DNA from: Symbiodinium natans
Taxonomy: Eukaryota; Sar; Dinophyceae; Suessiales; Symbiodiniaceae
Length of the DNA stretch: 64,000 bases
Direction of reading: 5' to 3'
NCBI GenBank assembly: GCA_905221605.1
Contig: CAJNDS010002525.1
Span: 316,476 to 380,475, forward strand
Made by a program: the position numbers and the translations under genes. This document shows positions 23,933-35,071 of the stretch, one piece after another; the stretch's first letter is position 1; every line of letters starts with the position of its first letter. The notes below the pieces were generated by a model. That model was not told where the DNA came from, did not search any database, and saw only the letters and a list, made by a program, of their open reading frames with translations.

Positions 23933-24030
23933 CCTAGCCCCAAACCCTAAACCCTAAACCCTAAACCCTAAACCCTAAACCCTAAACCCTAAACCCTGAA
24001 CCCTGAACCCTGAACCCTGAACCCTGAGCC
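23933..24030 (-). repeat. CCCTAAA array passing into CCCTGAA
   Basis: About nine CCCTAAA units are followed by five CCCTGAA units, so one point variant has been propagated as a block. Confidence 0.85.
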
Positions 24031-24094
24031 AAGCAGCCTCGATCCGCAGCAGGGGATGCCTCCTGTCCGGATGCCTCTTGTCCTCGCAGACACG

Positions 24095-24283
24095 CTTGGA
24101 GGTCCATGGTACTTCGTAACCCAACTACAAGCGGTTTTGGGGTTTGGGGTTTGGGGTTTAGGGTTTAACCCAAATATAGCTGCACTTATCACCCAGGTAT
24201 AACCCTATCTTATCAGGGGACTCAAGGGGCTTAGAAGTGGGCTATGACTACACTTAGACATGGGTGATAAGTACCCTGAAACT
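24095..24283. mobile_element. MITE-A copy containing a telomere-like insert
   Basis: The left end is CTTGGAGGTCCATGGTACTT and the right end GTACCCTGAAAC. At 24136-24167 the element is interrupted by four TTTGGGG/TTTAGGG units. Confidence 0.5.
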
Positions 24284-24581
24284 CTTAAGCGCTTCCCCCT
24301 AATACTAAACCCCACCGTAATTCTAAAGATTTTTTCCCGGGCCCTCAGTTGAGCCATTACGGTTTTCAATCAGGTTCTAGGGCTCAAGGCTCAGAGGGTT
24401 TTCAGGGTTTAGGGCTCAAGGCTCAGAGGGTTTAATTCGGTTTAGGGATCAAGGCTCAGAGGGTTTAATTCGGTTTAGGGATTAAGGCGAAACTCTAACT
24501 GAAGCCAGAACCCCCAAACTCCAAACCCTATACTCCCTTCCTCTCCTCCCAGGCTTCAGATTTCCGGTTTTAGGGTTCAGG

Positions 24582-24652
24582 CCCCCCCCCCCCCCCCTAA
24601 TTAAAAAAAATTCTGGCCGAGGCGAATTTTAGAATTGGGGGGGGGGGGGGGT
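24582..24652. repeat. C-run / G-run foldback
   Basis: Sixteen C then TAATTAAAAAAAATTC is mirrored about 20 bp later by GAATTTTAGAATT then about 15 G. The whole could form one long hairpin with a pure C:G base. Length of the homopolymers may be unreliable. Confidence 0.6.
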
Positions 24653-24666
24653 TTGGGGCGGATTTA

Positions 24667-24735
24667 GTGTTAGGGTTTAGGGTTTAGGGTTTAGGGTTTA
24701 GGGTTTTAGGGTTTAGGGTTTAGGGTTTTAGGGTT
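24667..24735 (+). repeat. TTTAGGG array
   Basis: About nine units with two TTTTAGGG forms, 15 bp from the G run of the foldback. Confidence 0.85.
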
Positions 24736-25532
24736 GGGTATTCGTATTTCGTACATGATTAGACCCGAACATGCGCACTTGCCACCATGCCCCGGTCCTT
24801 GAGCCGACGCGCATTCGTGATGGCAGGCTCACCTCCATCCCTAAACCCTAAACCCTAAACCCTAAACCCTAAACCCTAAGCCCTAGACCCGAAACCCCAG
24901 ATCTCGGGCAAGGCTGTAGTTATCGTCTGGCCCAACCTGTGTCGACTTGCTCAATCTTGCCGGTGATCGGATTCTTCGTGAAGGCGTACGCTGGACTGCA
25001 CAAAAAACGCGAACTCTATACCCTGGACCCTCAGTGCACCTTTGATCATCACTACGTCATGCAGAGTTCACCGAAGGCTGCTGCAAGATGTGCTAGCCCG
25101 AAACCCTGTCTTCTCCCGTCCGCCCAGCGCCTGTAAAACCAAGCGTTGCATTCTCTCATGGCGGCGCCTACCTCGCGGCTTTCTATGATGGAAACGCTTG
25201 AGGGTTTAGGGTTTAGTCTAATGTTCTTGGAAAGCTGGTATTACATAGAAGCTGCGCTTTAAGCGGCTTCTTACAAGCAAAACCAGCCGCCTTAATGTTT
25301 TGAAGAACTCCTTATTTTCTGAAGGGTTCTGCTGCAACTCTTCGCTGAGGTGAGTCATACCCTATGCTAAGGGTCCTACACCCTAAACCCTAAACCCTAA
25401 ACCCTAAACCCTAAACCCTAAACCCTAGACCCTACACTCCAAAATCCGAAGCTTTGGGAGTACACCCGCAAATCTGAGATCAACCTTAAACCCTCACTCA
25501 ACCTCTCCAGAGACTAGTGCATCCCTTTGATG

Positions 25533-25629
25533 AGGGTTTAGGGTTTAGGGTTTAGGGTTTAGGGTTTAGGGTTTAGGGTTTAGGGTTTAGGGTTTAGGGT
25601 TTAGGGTTTAGGGTTTAGGGTTTAGGGTT
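25533..25629 (+). repeat. TTTAGGG array, one of the longest
   Basis: About fourteen consecutive perfect TTTAGGG units. Confidence 0.92.
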
Positions 25630-25754
25630 CAGAGTTTAGGGTTTAGCCTAAGGGGCACCTGGGCGTAAAGCTTTAGGTGGTTGAGGTTTGGGGTTTGGGG
25701 ATTGGGGTTTGGGGATTGGGGTTTGGGGTTTTCGGTTTAGGGTTTTGCGTTTAG

Positions 25755-25880
25755 GGAAAACGCGTGGGATCCTCATATGGCTTAGGGGGTCCCGTTCTGC
25801 ACCACCCCAAATGCTAATTACAACCCGTCTTCCAGGAACCCCCCCCAAAATCACGGGTACCCCCTTTTTGGGAAAGCCCA
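25755..25880. mobile_element. Possible MITE-E relative
   Basis: GGGATCCTCATATGG and GGGGTCCC at the left and GGGTACCCCC at the right recall MITE-E words. Ends are not sharp. Confidence 0.3.
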
Positions 25881-26259
25881 TATCATTTAAGGCATGTTCC
25901 CCAAACCCTTAACCCAAGCCCAAAGCGCTAAACCCAATAAAGGGTCTCTGGGTCTCCCACTTTGTGTCCGCTCTCACAACCCTAGACCCTGACCCCCCAA
26001 CCCTAAACCCCAAACCCCAAACCCAAAACCCTAGAAACCCTAGAAACCCTAGAAGCCCTAGAAACCCTAAACTCACGGGCCTTGATGCTCAGGCCGGCCA
26101 AAGTGAGGGCCGCTTGAAGCGACTGCCCCACGCAAAGGGCCGGATGGAACTCTTCCGTCAGCTCCTGGCTTTCGGGCTTGTAGGGTTTAGGGATTGGGGT
26201 TTAGGGTTTAGGGTTTAGGGTTTAGGGTTTAGGGTCTATGGTTTAGGGTTTAGGAGCTT

Positions 26260-26332
26260 TGGAGGTTCAGGGTACCTAGTCACCCAATTATAACTCTACC
26301 TGTAACCGAAATACAAGCCTATTGGGGCTTAT
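26260..26332. mobile_element. MITE-A, left half only
   Basis: GGAGGTTCAGGGTACCTAGTCACCCAATTATAAC is followed by TATTGGGG and then telomere-like repeat, so the right half is missing. Confidence 0.5.
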
Positions 26333-26473
26333 AGGGTTTTGGGTTTGGGGGTTTTGTGTTTGGGGGTTTTAGGGTTTTAGGGTTTGGGGGGTTGGGGGTT
26401 AGCGTTTAGGATGTGGGATTTGGGTGGTTTTAGGGTTTAGGCTTTGGTGGATTAGGGTTTAGGGTTTATGGGG

Positions 26474-26536
26474 GGTTTGGGGAGTTTGGGGGGTTTGGGG
26501 GGTTTGGGGGGTTTGGGGGGTTTGGGGGGTTTGGGG
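26474..26536 (+). repeat. TTTGGGGGG nonamer array
   Basis: Seven nine-base units of the TTTGGGGGG type. G-rich enough to form G-quadruplexes. Confidence 0.85.
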
Positions 26537-26621
26537 CTTCGGGGTTTACGGTTGGTGGTTAAGGGCCGCCGACCCTGGCGGCGTGTTGGATGGGGGTTGG
26601 TGAAACCTCCCTTTTTCCCTC

Positions 26622-26725
26622 CTTCCACCACCACCACCACCACCGCCGCAGCCGCCCCCACCACCACCACCACCGCCACCACCACCACCACCACCACCAC
26701 CACCACCCCCACCACCCCCCATCTG
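26622..26725 (+). repeat. (CCA)n microsatellite
   Basis: Long ACC/CCA trinucleotide tract with CGC and CCC interruptions. It gives poly-Gly, poly-Thr or poly-Val frames on the two strands, none of them a credible protein. Confidence 0.9.
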
Positions 26726-27093
26726 TCCATCTGTAGTCATTCTCGTCCCCCTTGTGGTGGGATTCGATGTGCATTGAGCAAGCGAACCAGTTCTTTGACA
26801 GAGCCCTCAAGGTCAGCATTGCTTCGTCCCCTACCCTCTTGGAACCTTCGCTGTTCCTTGAGCCAGTTAGGTTCCCATTCCCCCGGTGGGGTTTAGGGTT
26901 TGGGGTTTGGGGGGTTTGGGGTTTAGGGTTTAGGATTTGGGGTTTGTGGATTAGGGTTTGGGGGGTTAGGGTTTAGGTTTAGGCTTAGGTTTAGGTTTAG
27001 ATTTAGGTTTAGGTTTGGGGTTTAGAGGGTTAACTTTCGGGCTTACAGGGCCAGAGGGTTTCTCTAATGATTGGGTTTAGGGAATCTAGTTTC

Positions 27094-27161
27094 GGGTTTA
27101 GAGGGTTTAGAGGGTTTAGAGGGTTTAGAGGGTTTAGAGGGTTTAGAGGGTTTAGAGGGTT
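27094..27161 (+). repeat. TTTAGAGGG nonamer array
   Basis: Seven nine-base units; a variant of the telomere-like heptamer with GA inserted. Confidence 0.88.
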
Positions 27162-28151
27162 TTGTGTTGGGTTTAGGGTTTCGACGGTTTAGGGTTTAGA
27201 GCTTTGGGTTTTTGAATGAAGTCTAAGGGTTCAAGGTATTCTGTTTCTGCGACGGTGGTGATGATAGACCTAGTCTCGGATCGTGCCGAGCCAGCCACGT
27301 TACATGGCTTTCATGGAATTAGGGCTAATGCAGAGCAGACGCTCCCTGAACCCGCAGTCCCCCCCAAACCCTAAACCAACCCAAAACAAAACCTTCTAAG
27401 CCCTGTAAACCTTATGAACACAATGAACCCCAAACCCTAACCATCTAAACCCTATAACCCCGAAACTAAACCCTCTAAACCCCAAACAGCAATCCCCCAA
27501 GCCCTAAGCCCCAAACCCTAAACCCCAAACCCTAAACCCTCTAAACCCCAAACCCAACAGAAACCCATAAAGTGACCCAATGCCTCGTCCACGGTGGGAA
27601 GGTGCAGCTCGTTGAAGCTCAGGTCGCGCTTCGCAGCAGCCTCCAGTCTCTGAGGTTTGGGGGGTTCAGGAGTTTAGGGGCTAGGGTTTTGCGGTTTTCG
27701 GGGTTTCGGGTTTCGGGGCTTGGAGGTTTAGGGGCCTAGGGCTTTGGTTTCAGGGTTCAGGGTTCAGGCTATTTTAGGGCTTAGGGGTTTAGGGGTTTGG
27801 GCTTAGACAGACTCCTACATTTCAGGGCCCACAACCAAACTCCTTACTTGCTCCAATTCAACAGGTCTTCTGGTCTGCTCTATAAATTCCAAATCCTAAA
27901 CCCTAACCCCCCCCAAAAAAAAAAACAAAAACGTAATAACAATAATAATAGTAATCATAATGATCGAATAATATTCATAATCATAATAATAAGCAGCCTT
28001 AATTTGCTTCCGATTCAACGTGTTTTCGGGCCTGCTCTTGCTTGCCCGGTAGGGTCGTGAACTCCTTGGCGTCTGTGAGGGCAGAGAAGCCGACCTGGTC
28101 CCTGGTGGAGGCGACTTGCTTGTTCTTCGATGCCTCTGGCATTTGAGGTTG

Positions 28152-28240
28152 TTTAGGGTTTAGGGTTTAGGGTTTAGGGTTTAGGGTTTAGGGTTTAGGG
28201 TTTAGGGTTTAGGGTTTAGGGTTTAGGGTTTAGGGTTTAG
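28152..28240 (+). repeat. TTTAGGG array
   Basis: About thirteen perfect units. Confidence 0.92.
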
Positions 28241-28387
28241 AGTTCTCAGCGTGTTCAGAGTTCTTTGGAGGCGCTAGTGCTCTTGGGCTTACTTAGGGTG
28301 TCAAAACTTTGAGATCTGCATGCAGCTCCATGCACCCTGTTCCGCAACAAGAACTGAGGCTCCGGCTATGCGGTTCAACCTTGGAAA

Positions 28388-28491
28388 GGGTTTAGGGTTT
28401 AGGGTTTAGGGTTTAGGGTTTAGGGTTTAGGGTTTAGGGTTTAGGGTTTAGGGTTTAGGGTTTAGGGTTTAGGGTTTAGGGTTTAGGGTTC
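28388..28491 (+). repeat. TTTAGGG array, longest in window
   Basis: About fifteen perfect units over 104 bp. Confidence 0.92.
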
Positions 28492-28661
28492 AGGGGTTGG
28501 GGAGGTTTCCCAGAAGGTCCAAATACCCTCTGGTTATGGTTATTTAGGTCCCCAAACCAGAATCCCAAGACCTTTTTGGGACCCGAAGCCCTAAAAATCC
28601 CAAACCCCCAAGGCGCTAACTTACCGCGAGCCCTAACTTGCACAAGCCCTACCCTACCCTA

Positions 28662-28725
28662 CACCTAAACCACCTAAACCACCTAAACCACCTAAACCAC
28701 CTAAACCACCTAAACCACCTAAACC
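28662..28725 (-). repeat. CCTAAACCA nonamer array
   Basis: Seven nine-base units (TTTAGGTGG on the other strand), passing into ordinary CCCTAAA at the right. Confidence 0.88.
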
Positions 28726-28858
28726 CTAAACCCTCAACCCTGTAAACCCTAAGCTGAGACTGCGGCAAGACAGCGGTGAGGAAGACAAGGGCCAGCGCCG
28801 CCGCCGCGCAAGCACCTCAAGGCACCGAAACTGCAAGGCTTGGAAGCCATGGCTACCT

Positions 28859-29070
28859 GAAGGTTCAGGGTACTTAGGGTTTAGGGTTTAGGGTTTAGGG
28901 TTTAGGGTTTAGGGTTTAGGGTTTAGGGTTTAGGGTTTAGGGTTGAGGGTTCAATTGTAGGTGTAGTTATAACCCACGTGCAAGCCCCTTAAGTACAAAA
29001 ATAGGGTTCCAATTGGGTTACGAGTACAAGTATAAAGTCGTTTCTAAGTGCCATGAGCCTCCAAGTAGCG
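28859..29070. mobile_element. MITE-A copy split by a TTTAGGG array
   Basis: GAAGGTTCAGGGTACTTA, then about ten TTTAGGG units (28874-28943), then the MITE-A interior (CAATTGTAGGTG..., GGGTTCCAATTGGG) and the right end GCCATGAGCCTCCAAGTA. The array lies inside the transposable element, so it was added or expanded after the element inserted. Confidence 0.6.
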
Positions 29071-29217
29071 TGTTCAAGGATCGGTTTAGGGTATAGGGTC
29101 TAGGGTTGAGGGTGCAGGGGGTTTAGGCGACTGAGGTTTTCAGGAGGGGGCTTTAGGGTTTTTAGGGTTTGGGGCTTAGGGTTCAGGGCTTAGCGGCTTC
29201 GAACCGTCTTCAGGGTT

Positions 29218-29335
29218 CCACCCCCCTAGCAGCTCTTACCTTCTTCAGGGGGGCTCAAGGGGCGATAGCCTAGTACTCCATTACTCCCTAAGCCTCCCTG
29301 AACTTTCCTAAGGTTCCCCAAGTACCTCCCTAAAC
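29218..29335. mobile_element. MITE-C relative
   Basis: Shares ACTCCCTAAG, CTCCCTGAAC, TAAGGTTCCCCAAGTAC and CACCCCCCTAGC words with the copy at 3843. The arms are less complementary than in that copy. Confidence 0.4.
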
Positions 29336-29704
29336 CCTAAACCCTAAACCCCAAACCCCAAACCCTAAACCCTAAACCCTAAACCCCAAAAACCTTAAGG
29401 ACCCTAGAATCTTATCAGGCGCATCGCCGTGATTCGAAAGGGACTTGGGGACGTAGGCTCTGTACCATAGATCCCCCTTGAAGGGGTACATCAGGGAGGG
29501 TGTAGGGTTTAGGGTTTAGGGTTTAGGGTTTAGGGGCTTAGGAACCCTATAGGCCCTAAACCCAAGACTAATTTAAAGAACTGGTCAGGTGAGGGGTTTA
29601 CAGTCTGGGGGGCTCAACACCGGGAACACCAACAGTTGCACCCACACCCAAGTACCATCCCAAGAATACCCTAACTCTAAACTAACTAACGCCCACACTT
29701 GCGA

Positions 29705-29812
29705 CGGGTACTTGCAAAAATAGGGGTACCCCCTTGTATACCCCAAATAGAATAAAATCCTCTTAAAGGGAGCCCCAAAAAGGGGTATCCCTTTTTTCAG
29801 AAACCCGCACAT
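29705..29812. mobile_element. MITE-E relative with inverted ends
   Basis: AAAAATAGGGGTACCCCC at the left is answered by GGGGTATCCCTTTTTT at the right, about 90 bp apart. Confidence 0.4.
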
Positions 29813-30640
29813 GTCCCTGGGTTTGGGGCAGAAACCGGCGTGAGGTTTAGGGTTTAGGGTTTAGGGTTTAAAGTTTAGGGTTTAGGGTTTCTACCCCGGA
29901 TGATTCGTGAACTCGTATTTCCGGGAGTTAATGCAAACTAGTTCCTACAGTAGAGGGGCCATAACCGTACAAAATGTGCGGAGAGCGGGGTTGCAGGCAC
30001 ACTTTCGGGTTTAGACCTTTAGGGCAAGGGTTTGGGGTTTGGGGTTTCGGGTTTTGGGTTTCGGGTTTAGGCCCCTCTCTTCTGAGGCTTGGCACGGCGT
30101 GCTCCTCGCCATCTCAAGGACGACACCTGCCAGCTCAAATGGCGACTGACAGGGTTGAATGGGGTTTAGAGTTTAGGGTGTGGGGTTCAGGGTTTAAGGG
30201 ATTATAGGGTTAAGCCCTAAACCCTAAAACCTAAATCCCAAACCCTAAGGGTTTAGGGTTTAGGGTTTAGGGTTTGGGGTTTGGGGTTTGGGGTTTGGGG
30301 TTTGGGGTTTGGGTTTGCACGACCTGACGCTTTATGAGGCCGGCCTCTGCCTCGCCATCCCCCAACCGACCTGTCGGATCAAATTCACCGGGGGGAAGGG
30401 GGAGGGGGTTTGGGGTTTGGAGTTTGGGGTTTAGGGTTTAGGGGCTATAGGGGGTGTAGAGGGTTTAGAGGGATTAGAAGGTTGAGCGGGTTTAGAAGGC
30501 TTAGAGGAAAAGCCAATTAGAACCCTCAACCTCCACTCGCCTGGCGCGCGCCAAAACCCCTAAGAGCCTCAGCCATTCAAAAGGCCCTACGAACATCATC
30601 CCCATACAATGCCTAACAAAAGTCCCCTAGATTGCGCTCC

Positions 30641-30711
30641 AACCCTAAACCCTAAACCCTAAACCCTAAACCCTAAACCCTAAACCCTAAACCCTAAACC
30701 CTAAACCCTAA
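30641..30711 (-). repeat. CCCTAAA array
   Basis: About ten perfect units. Confidence 0.9.
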
Positions 30712-31116
30712 CCCCCTAAACCCTAAACCCTCAACCCGGTGCAAGTCTCCCACACCTGCCTCGAGCGAGGATCGGTGCAAACTGTGGCCAGGGGAGCACG
30801 TTAGGGGTCTCGGTCTCTAGGGGTTTGAGGTTTTGGGTTTAGGGTTTGGGGGGTTTAGGGTTTAGGAGTCAGGGTTTCGGGGTTTAGGCCTTTGGGGGTT
30901 TAGGGTTTAGGGGTTGGGGGTTTAGGGTTTGGGGGTTTAGGGTTTAGGGTTGAGGGGGCTTGGGCTTGGGGTTTAGGACTGGGGGGTTCAGGGGTGTGGG
31001 TTTCGGGGACTAAGGGTCTTTTGAAGGCAAAGATGTTGCGTCTTCGGCAGGCTTCCGTCGGGCTTCGTGTCGAGCATTCGCGGAATCGGGTTGTCGACAA
31101 CACACCGAGAGACCGA

Positions 31117-31155
31117 CGCGCGCGCGCGCGCGCGCGCGCGCGCGCGCGCGCGCGC
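31117..31155. repeat. (CG)n tract
   Basis: About 39 bp of uninterrupted CG dinucleotide, a strong candidate for left-handed Z-DNA and for cytosine methylation. Confidence 0.9.
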
Positions 31156-33282
31156 AACGATGACCACATCAGCCGGCTAGTTCCGATGCATAGTTGTTAG
31201 CAACATGGATCACCCACGACTGCTCAAAAGTGAGTACTCTTCTGGGTTGGCCTTTGCACACACCCTGAAAAAATATTCATATATAGGGCCCCTTATTAAC
31301 CCAAATAAGGAAAATAGAACATGTCCCAAAAGCCAACCTAGTCTTGGCGGTCATCAAATCCTGCAACACAAGCCCTACACCATGACCCTCAAACCTCAGA
31401 ACCCTGCGGAGAGGAAGGACTCTCACAGAAAGATCGCGGCAAGGTGCTGTGATCAAGATCAGGGCAGACATGAGTTGGTTCCATGACAAGGAAACCCTGA
31501 ACCCTAAACCCTAAACCCTGAACCAAAAACCCTCAACCCTGAACCCTAAACCCCAAACCCTAAACCCGAAACCCTAAACTCTGAACCCTAAACCCTAAAC
31601 CCCAAACCCTAAACCCTCAACCTAGGTGCCCCAATCCCAGGACCTCGGAAGCGTCTGGAAGAGTGCCTTGGCAGGTCTCCCTCCCCAGAATTTCGGATCT
31701 CAGGGAGAAGGGCTTAGGGTCTAGGGTGACGCGCTTAGGGTTAGGTAATCCTCCCAGATGTAAGGAAATCGTACAACCAATCAGCACCGTTGCACTAGGA
31801 ACTGCTACGAATTCCAGATCTGCACTTCTCACTGATCCGTCTCCATTCATCAACAGTGCAGGAATGGGTAGATCTCTTAAAGGCGTAAGGCCATGAAAAG
31901 AACGGTAGGTGAACAGAATCGCAGGTGACCCCTCAAAACCCTAAAGCCGAAACCCTGCGCAAACCCAAGCCTGAAGTCCGAAGCCCTAAGCCCTACACCC
32001 GAAACCCTACAGACCTCGAAGTATCAGGGCGCTCATCACCCAGTGATAAGCCGAGTTCTTGGGTACTTAAGGTGCTTAGACGTGTGTTCCAACTACACTT
32101 TACACTTGGGCCCTAAACCCTAAACCCTAAACCCTAAACCCGAAACCCGAAAACCCTCAACCCTGAACCTTCAGGCAGGGGCCCCGGCCCGCGCAGGTCT
32201 GGGGCTCCATTCGGAGCCGATGAGCTTGAGCCAATGAATGCCACAGTGGGCTTTGGGTTTATACATATATATATACACACACATATCTTATGTAATATAA
32301 GCAAAGACATAAAGAAATAAATACATGAATAATTGAATAAATAAAGAAGTAAATAGATAGATAAATAAACAAATAAATAAAAAATCAAAACACATAAACA
32401 TAAATAAACAAGTACACATACATATATATATATATATATATTTATTTATATTAATACCTGAATGAACATAGATGTTATATATGTATATATATATATATAG
32501 ACATATATGTAGGCTTCATAGGGTTTATAGGGTTCATGGCATCTACAGGGGTTCTGGGGCTTCAAGGGCTTATCGGGTGCAACCCACGCTGTTGGCCCGC
32601 AAGGGTCTGGACCGACCGCCCGCATGCCTTCGATGGATAGATGGAGTCCTAAACCCTAAACCCTAAACCCTAAACCCTAAACCCTAAAACCTAAACACCG
32701 GGTTTAAGATTTAGCTTTTGGATGCTCACTGCAAGACTTTCATCATGTCTTTGTCACTTTACTCACATTCGCGGCATGAGCGCGGATATGCGCTGGCAAG
32801 AAACTTCAGCAGAGGGACACAGAAGCTGTCTCGGGTTCGGGTTTCCAACAGCTGGTGTTGCAGTGGACTTGTCAACAATACCTGGAGCAGTGCCTAGCAT
32901 TCTTTCTTGGAGCCTCGTCACCTGAACATTAGAACTTGAAAGGTCAGGGGTTTCAAAAGTCTAGTCTGGGGTGGGGCAGTCAAACTTAACCCCTAAACTT
33001 GATGGTTCATTCTCAACCGTCTTAACGCCATGCGAAACAAGAACCAGTATGTAAACTCCTCGCCATCCGAAATGACGCTTGCGCCTTGTCTGCCGGCAGT
33101 GTGCAGGGTGCCTGTCTGCGTGGACAGAAAGAGCGACATCTGGGCGGTCGGGGTATAGGCCGATGTGGTCTCAGAACATTCAAGCACAGAGCTCCTAAGG
33201 TGGTTACGCATGGTCCCTTATAAACGGGGGCCCGATATTTGCCCCGCATATACCCTGTGAAACCCAGGGGCCCATCCTTTGC

Positions 33283-33350
33283 TAAGGGTTTAGGGTTTAG
33301 GGTTTAGGGTTTAGGGTTTACGGTTTAGGGTTTAGGGTTTAGGGTTCGGA
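33283..33350 (+). repeat. TTTAGGG array
   Basis: About nine units with one TTTACGG variant. Confidence 0.88.
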
Positions 33351-34280
33351 AGAATGAAAAGCAAGGTCGACTATCATGACTCCCTGCCCACTGCGCAGGC
33401 CGACTGTAGCAACCGTAGACCCTAAACCCTAAACCCTAAAAGCCTATAAACCCTATAAACCCTATGCACCCTATGCCCTAAACCCTAAACCCTAAGCCCT
33501 AACCCTAAACCCTAAACCCTAAACGTCAACCACTTCCTCTGACGAAACTGCTCAGGGCCCCCACGGACCAAACGAGCCTCTCCTGCAGCGCGCTGGGGTT
33601 TGGGGTTTGGGGCTTAGGGTTTAGGGTTTAGGGTTTAGGGCTTAGGGTTTAGGGTTTAGGTTTCAAGGCTTAGGACTCAGGGTGCAGGGTTTGGGGCGTA
33701 AGGTTTATAGGGTTTACAGGGCGTATAGGGCTTGTAAGGTTTAGAGGGTTTGCAGGGTTTCTAGGGTTTGCAGGGTTTGTAGGCTTGATAGGTTTTATAG
33801 GGTTTATCGGGTTCAAGAGATTCATAGGGTTTGTAGGGTTGAGAGGCGTTTAGGGATTGCAGCAGACCCTGTGCAGCAGGCAGTCTGGCAAAGTCCTGCG
33901 GCGGTGTCGCGTGCTTGCTGGGATCAGCTACGGAGATGTTGAGGACACCGCCTGCAATCAACAAACGCAAGCGCTCGTGGCCGCAGCCGGGTCTAAGTTG
34001 AAGCCCTAAACCCTAAACCGACCCTAAGCCCCAAGGCCTAAACCCTAAACCCTAAACCCGACTTCCCGGCTTTTGAGCCACCTGCCTAAACCAGAACCTA
34101 CTTGGCGGTTCATGGGGTGGCTAAAGTTGAGGTTAGGAAAGTAGGGTATTTATAGCTAGTTAAGCCGGTTCTGCGTATACATATAACTGCATAAAGCAAT
34201 AATAGTGTGTATTCATTTATGTGTGTAACCGTATTAGGGCATCTAAATGATGATAGCATCACGCACAATAGGCGCCTAAA

Positions 34281-34985
34281 TACTTAGAATAAGGTATAAA
34301 GGAGCCACAAGGGAATACTGTTAGCAAACATTACAGGAACCATCAGAAAACACTGGTAGTAATTCTTGAAGAAGCCATAAGCGAATACTGTGAGTAATTC
34401 GCCTCGGCTTCCTGCCGTCTGGAACAAGCAGACCCGGATCGGGCCACGCATTTTTTTTTTTTGGACGCCACCCCCCCCCCAACCCTCCCCCCTCCCCCCC
34501 CCCCCCCCTCCCCCCCCCCACCCCTCCCCCCCCCCCCCCTCCCCCCTCACCCCCCTCTCCCCCCCCCCCAACCCCCCCCTGCCCCCCCCGCCCTTTAACC
34601 CCGCTGCCCTTCCTCGGCTGCCGAGGCGGTGCGCGCAAGCGTTTACAATTATTCAAGAAACCATAAGCGAATACAATTAGTAACTTATTAAAGGAACCAT
34701 AAGGGAATGGTAATAGTAACTTATTAAAGGAACCATAATTAAGGGAAAATAAGAGTAACTTATGAAAGGAACCATAAGGGAATAGTATGAGTAACTTGTT
34801 AAAGGAACCATAAGGGAATACTCTTAGTAACTTATTAAAGGAACCATAAGGGAATGGTAATAGTAACTCAGTAAAGGAACCATAAGGGAATACTACTAGT
34901 AACTTATTCAAGGAACCATAAGGGAACACTATTATTTAGTAATTCTCAAAGGAACCATGAGGGAATACTCTTAGTACTTCTTCCG
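34281..34985 (-). repeat. 36-bp minisatellite
   Basis: Units of TAACTTATTAAAGGAACCATAAGGGAAT plus a variable 8-base tail repeat about eight times at 34677-34975, with two scattered units at 34321-34390 on the far side of the C-rich tract. Because 36 is a multiple of three, the minus strand stays open as a 12-residue repeat (FPYGSFNKLL plus two). The frame also runs through the C-rich tract, which argues that it is fortuitous. Confidence 0.8.
34451..34600. repeat. C-rich tract
   Basis: About 140 bp of almost pure C with scattered T and A, preceded by a T12 run. Prone to i-motif or G-quadruplex folding and to assembly error. Confidence 0.85.
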
Positions 34986-35071
34986 ACCCCTCTACTACGC
35001 CTGGGCTTGCCCCCAGGCGCTCCATGGCTGCTCGCTTGGCTTCATGCCTGGCGCGAGACATCAGGAGGACG

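Larger units (their letters stand above)
19843..34280. repeat. Telomere-like repeat mosaic, no gene
   Basis: Same architecture as the first 13 kb: dispersed TTTAGGG/CCCTAAA arrays, variants, small inverted-repeat elements and microsatellites. Other simple tracts are AT-rich sequence at 27915-28000 and 32265-32505, (CCA)n at 26622-26707, and G runs at 21860-21877. The 32.7-33.25 kb stretch is repeat-poor but holds no convincing gene. No frame looked like a conserved protein. Confidence 0.8.

Noticed and set aside
26452-26896. Overlapping frames of poly-Gly, poly-Val, poly-Trp or poly-Thr
   Set aside because: They come from the CCA microsatellite; low complexity in every frame.
199-34000. Many short open frames rich in LNPKP, GFRV or GLGF peptides
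   Set aside because: They are six-frame readings of CCCTAAA/TTTAGGG blocks, occur on both strands, and show no protein-like conservation.
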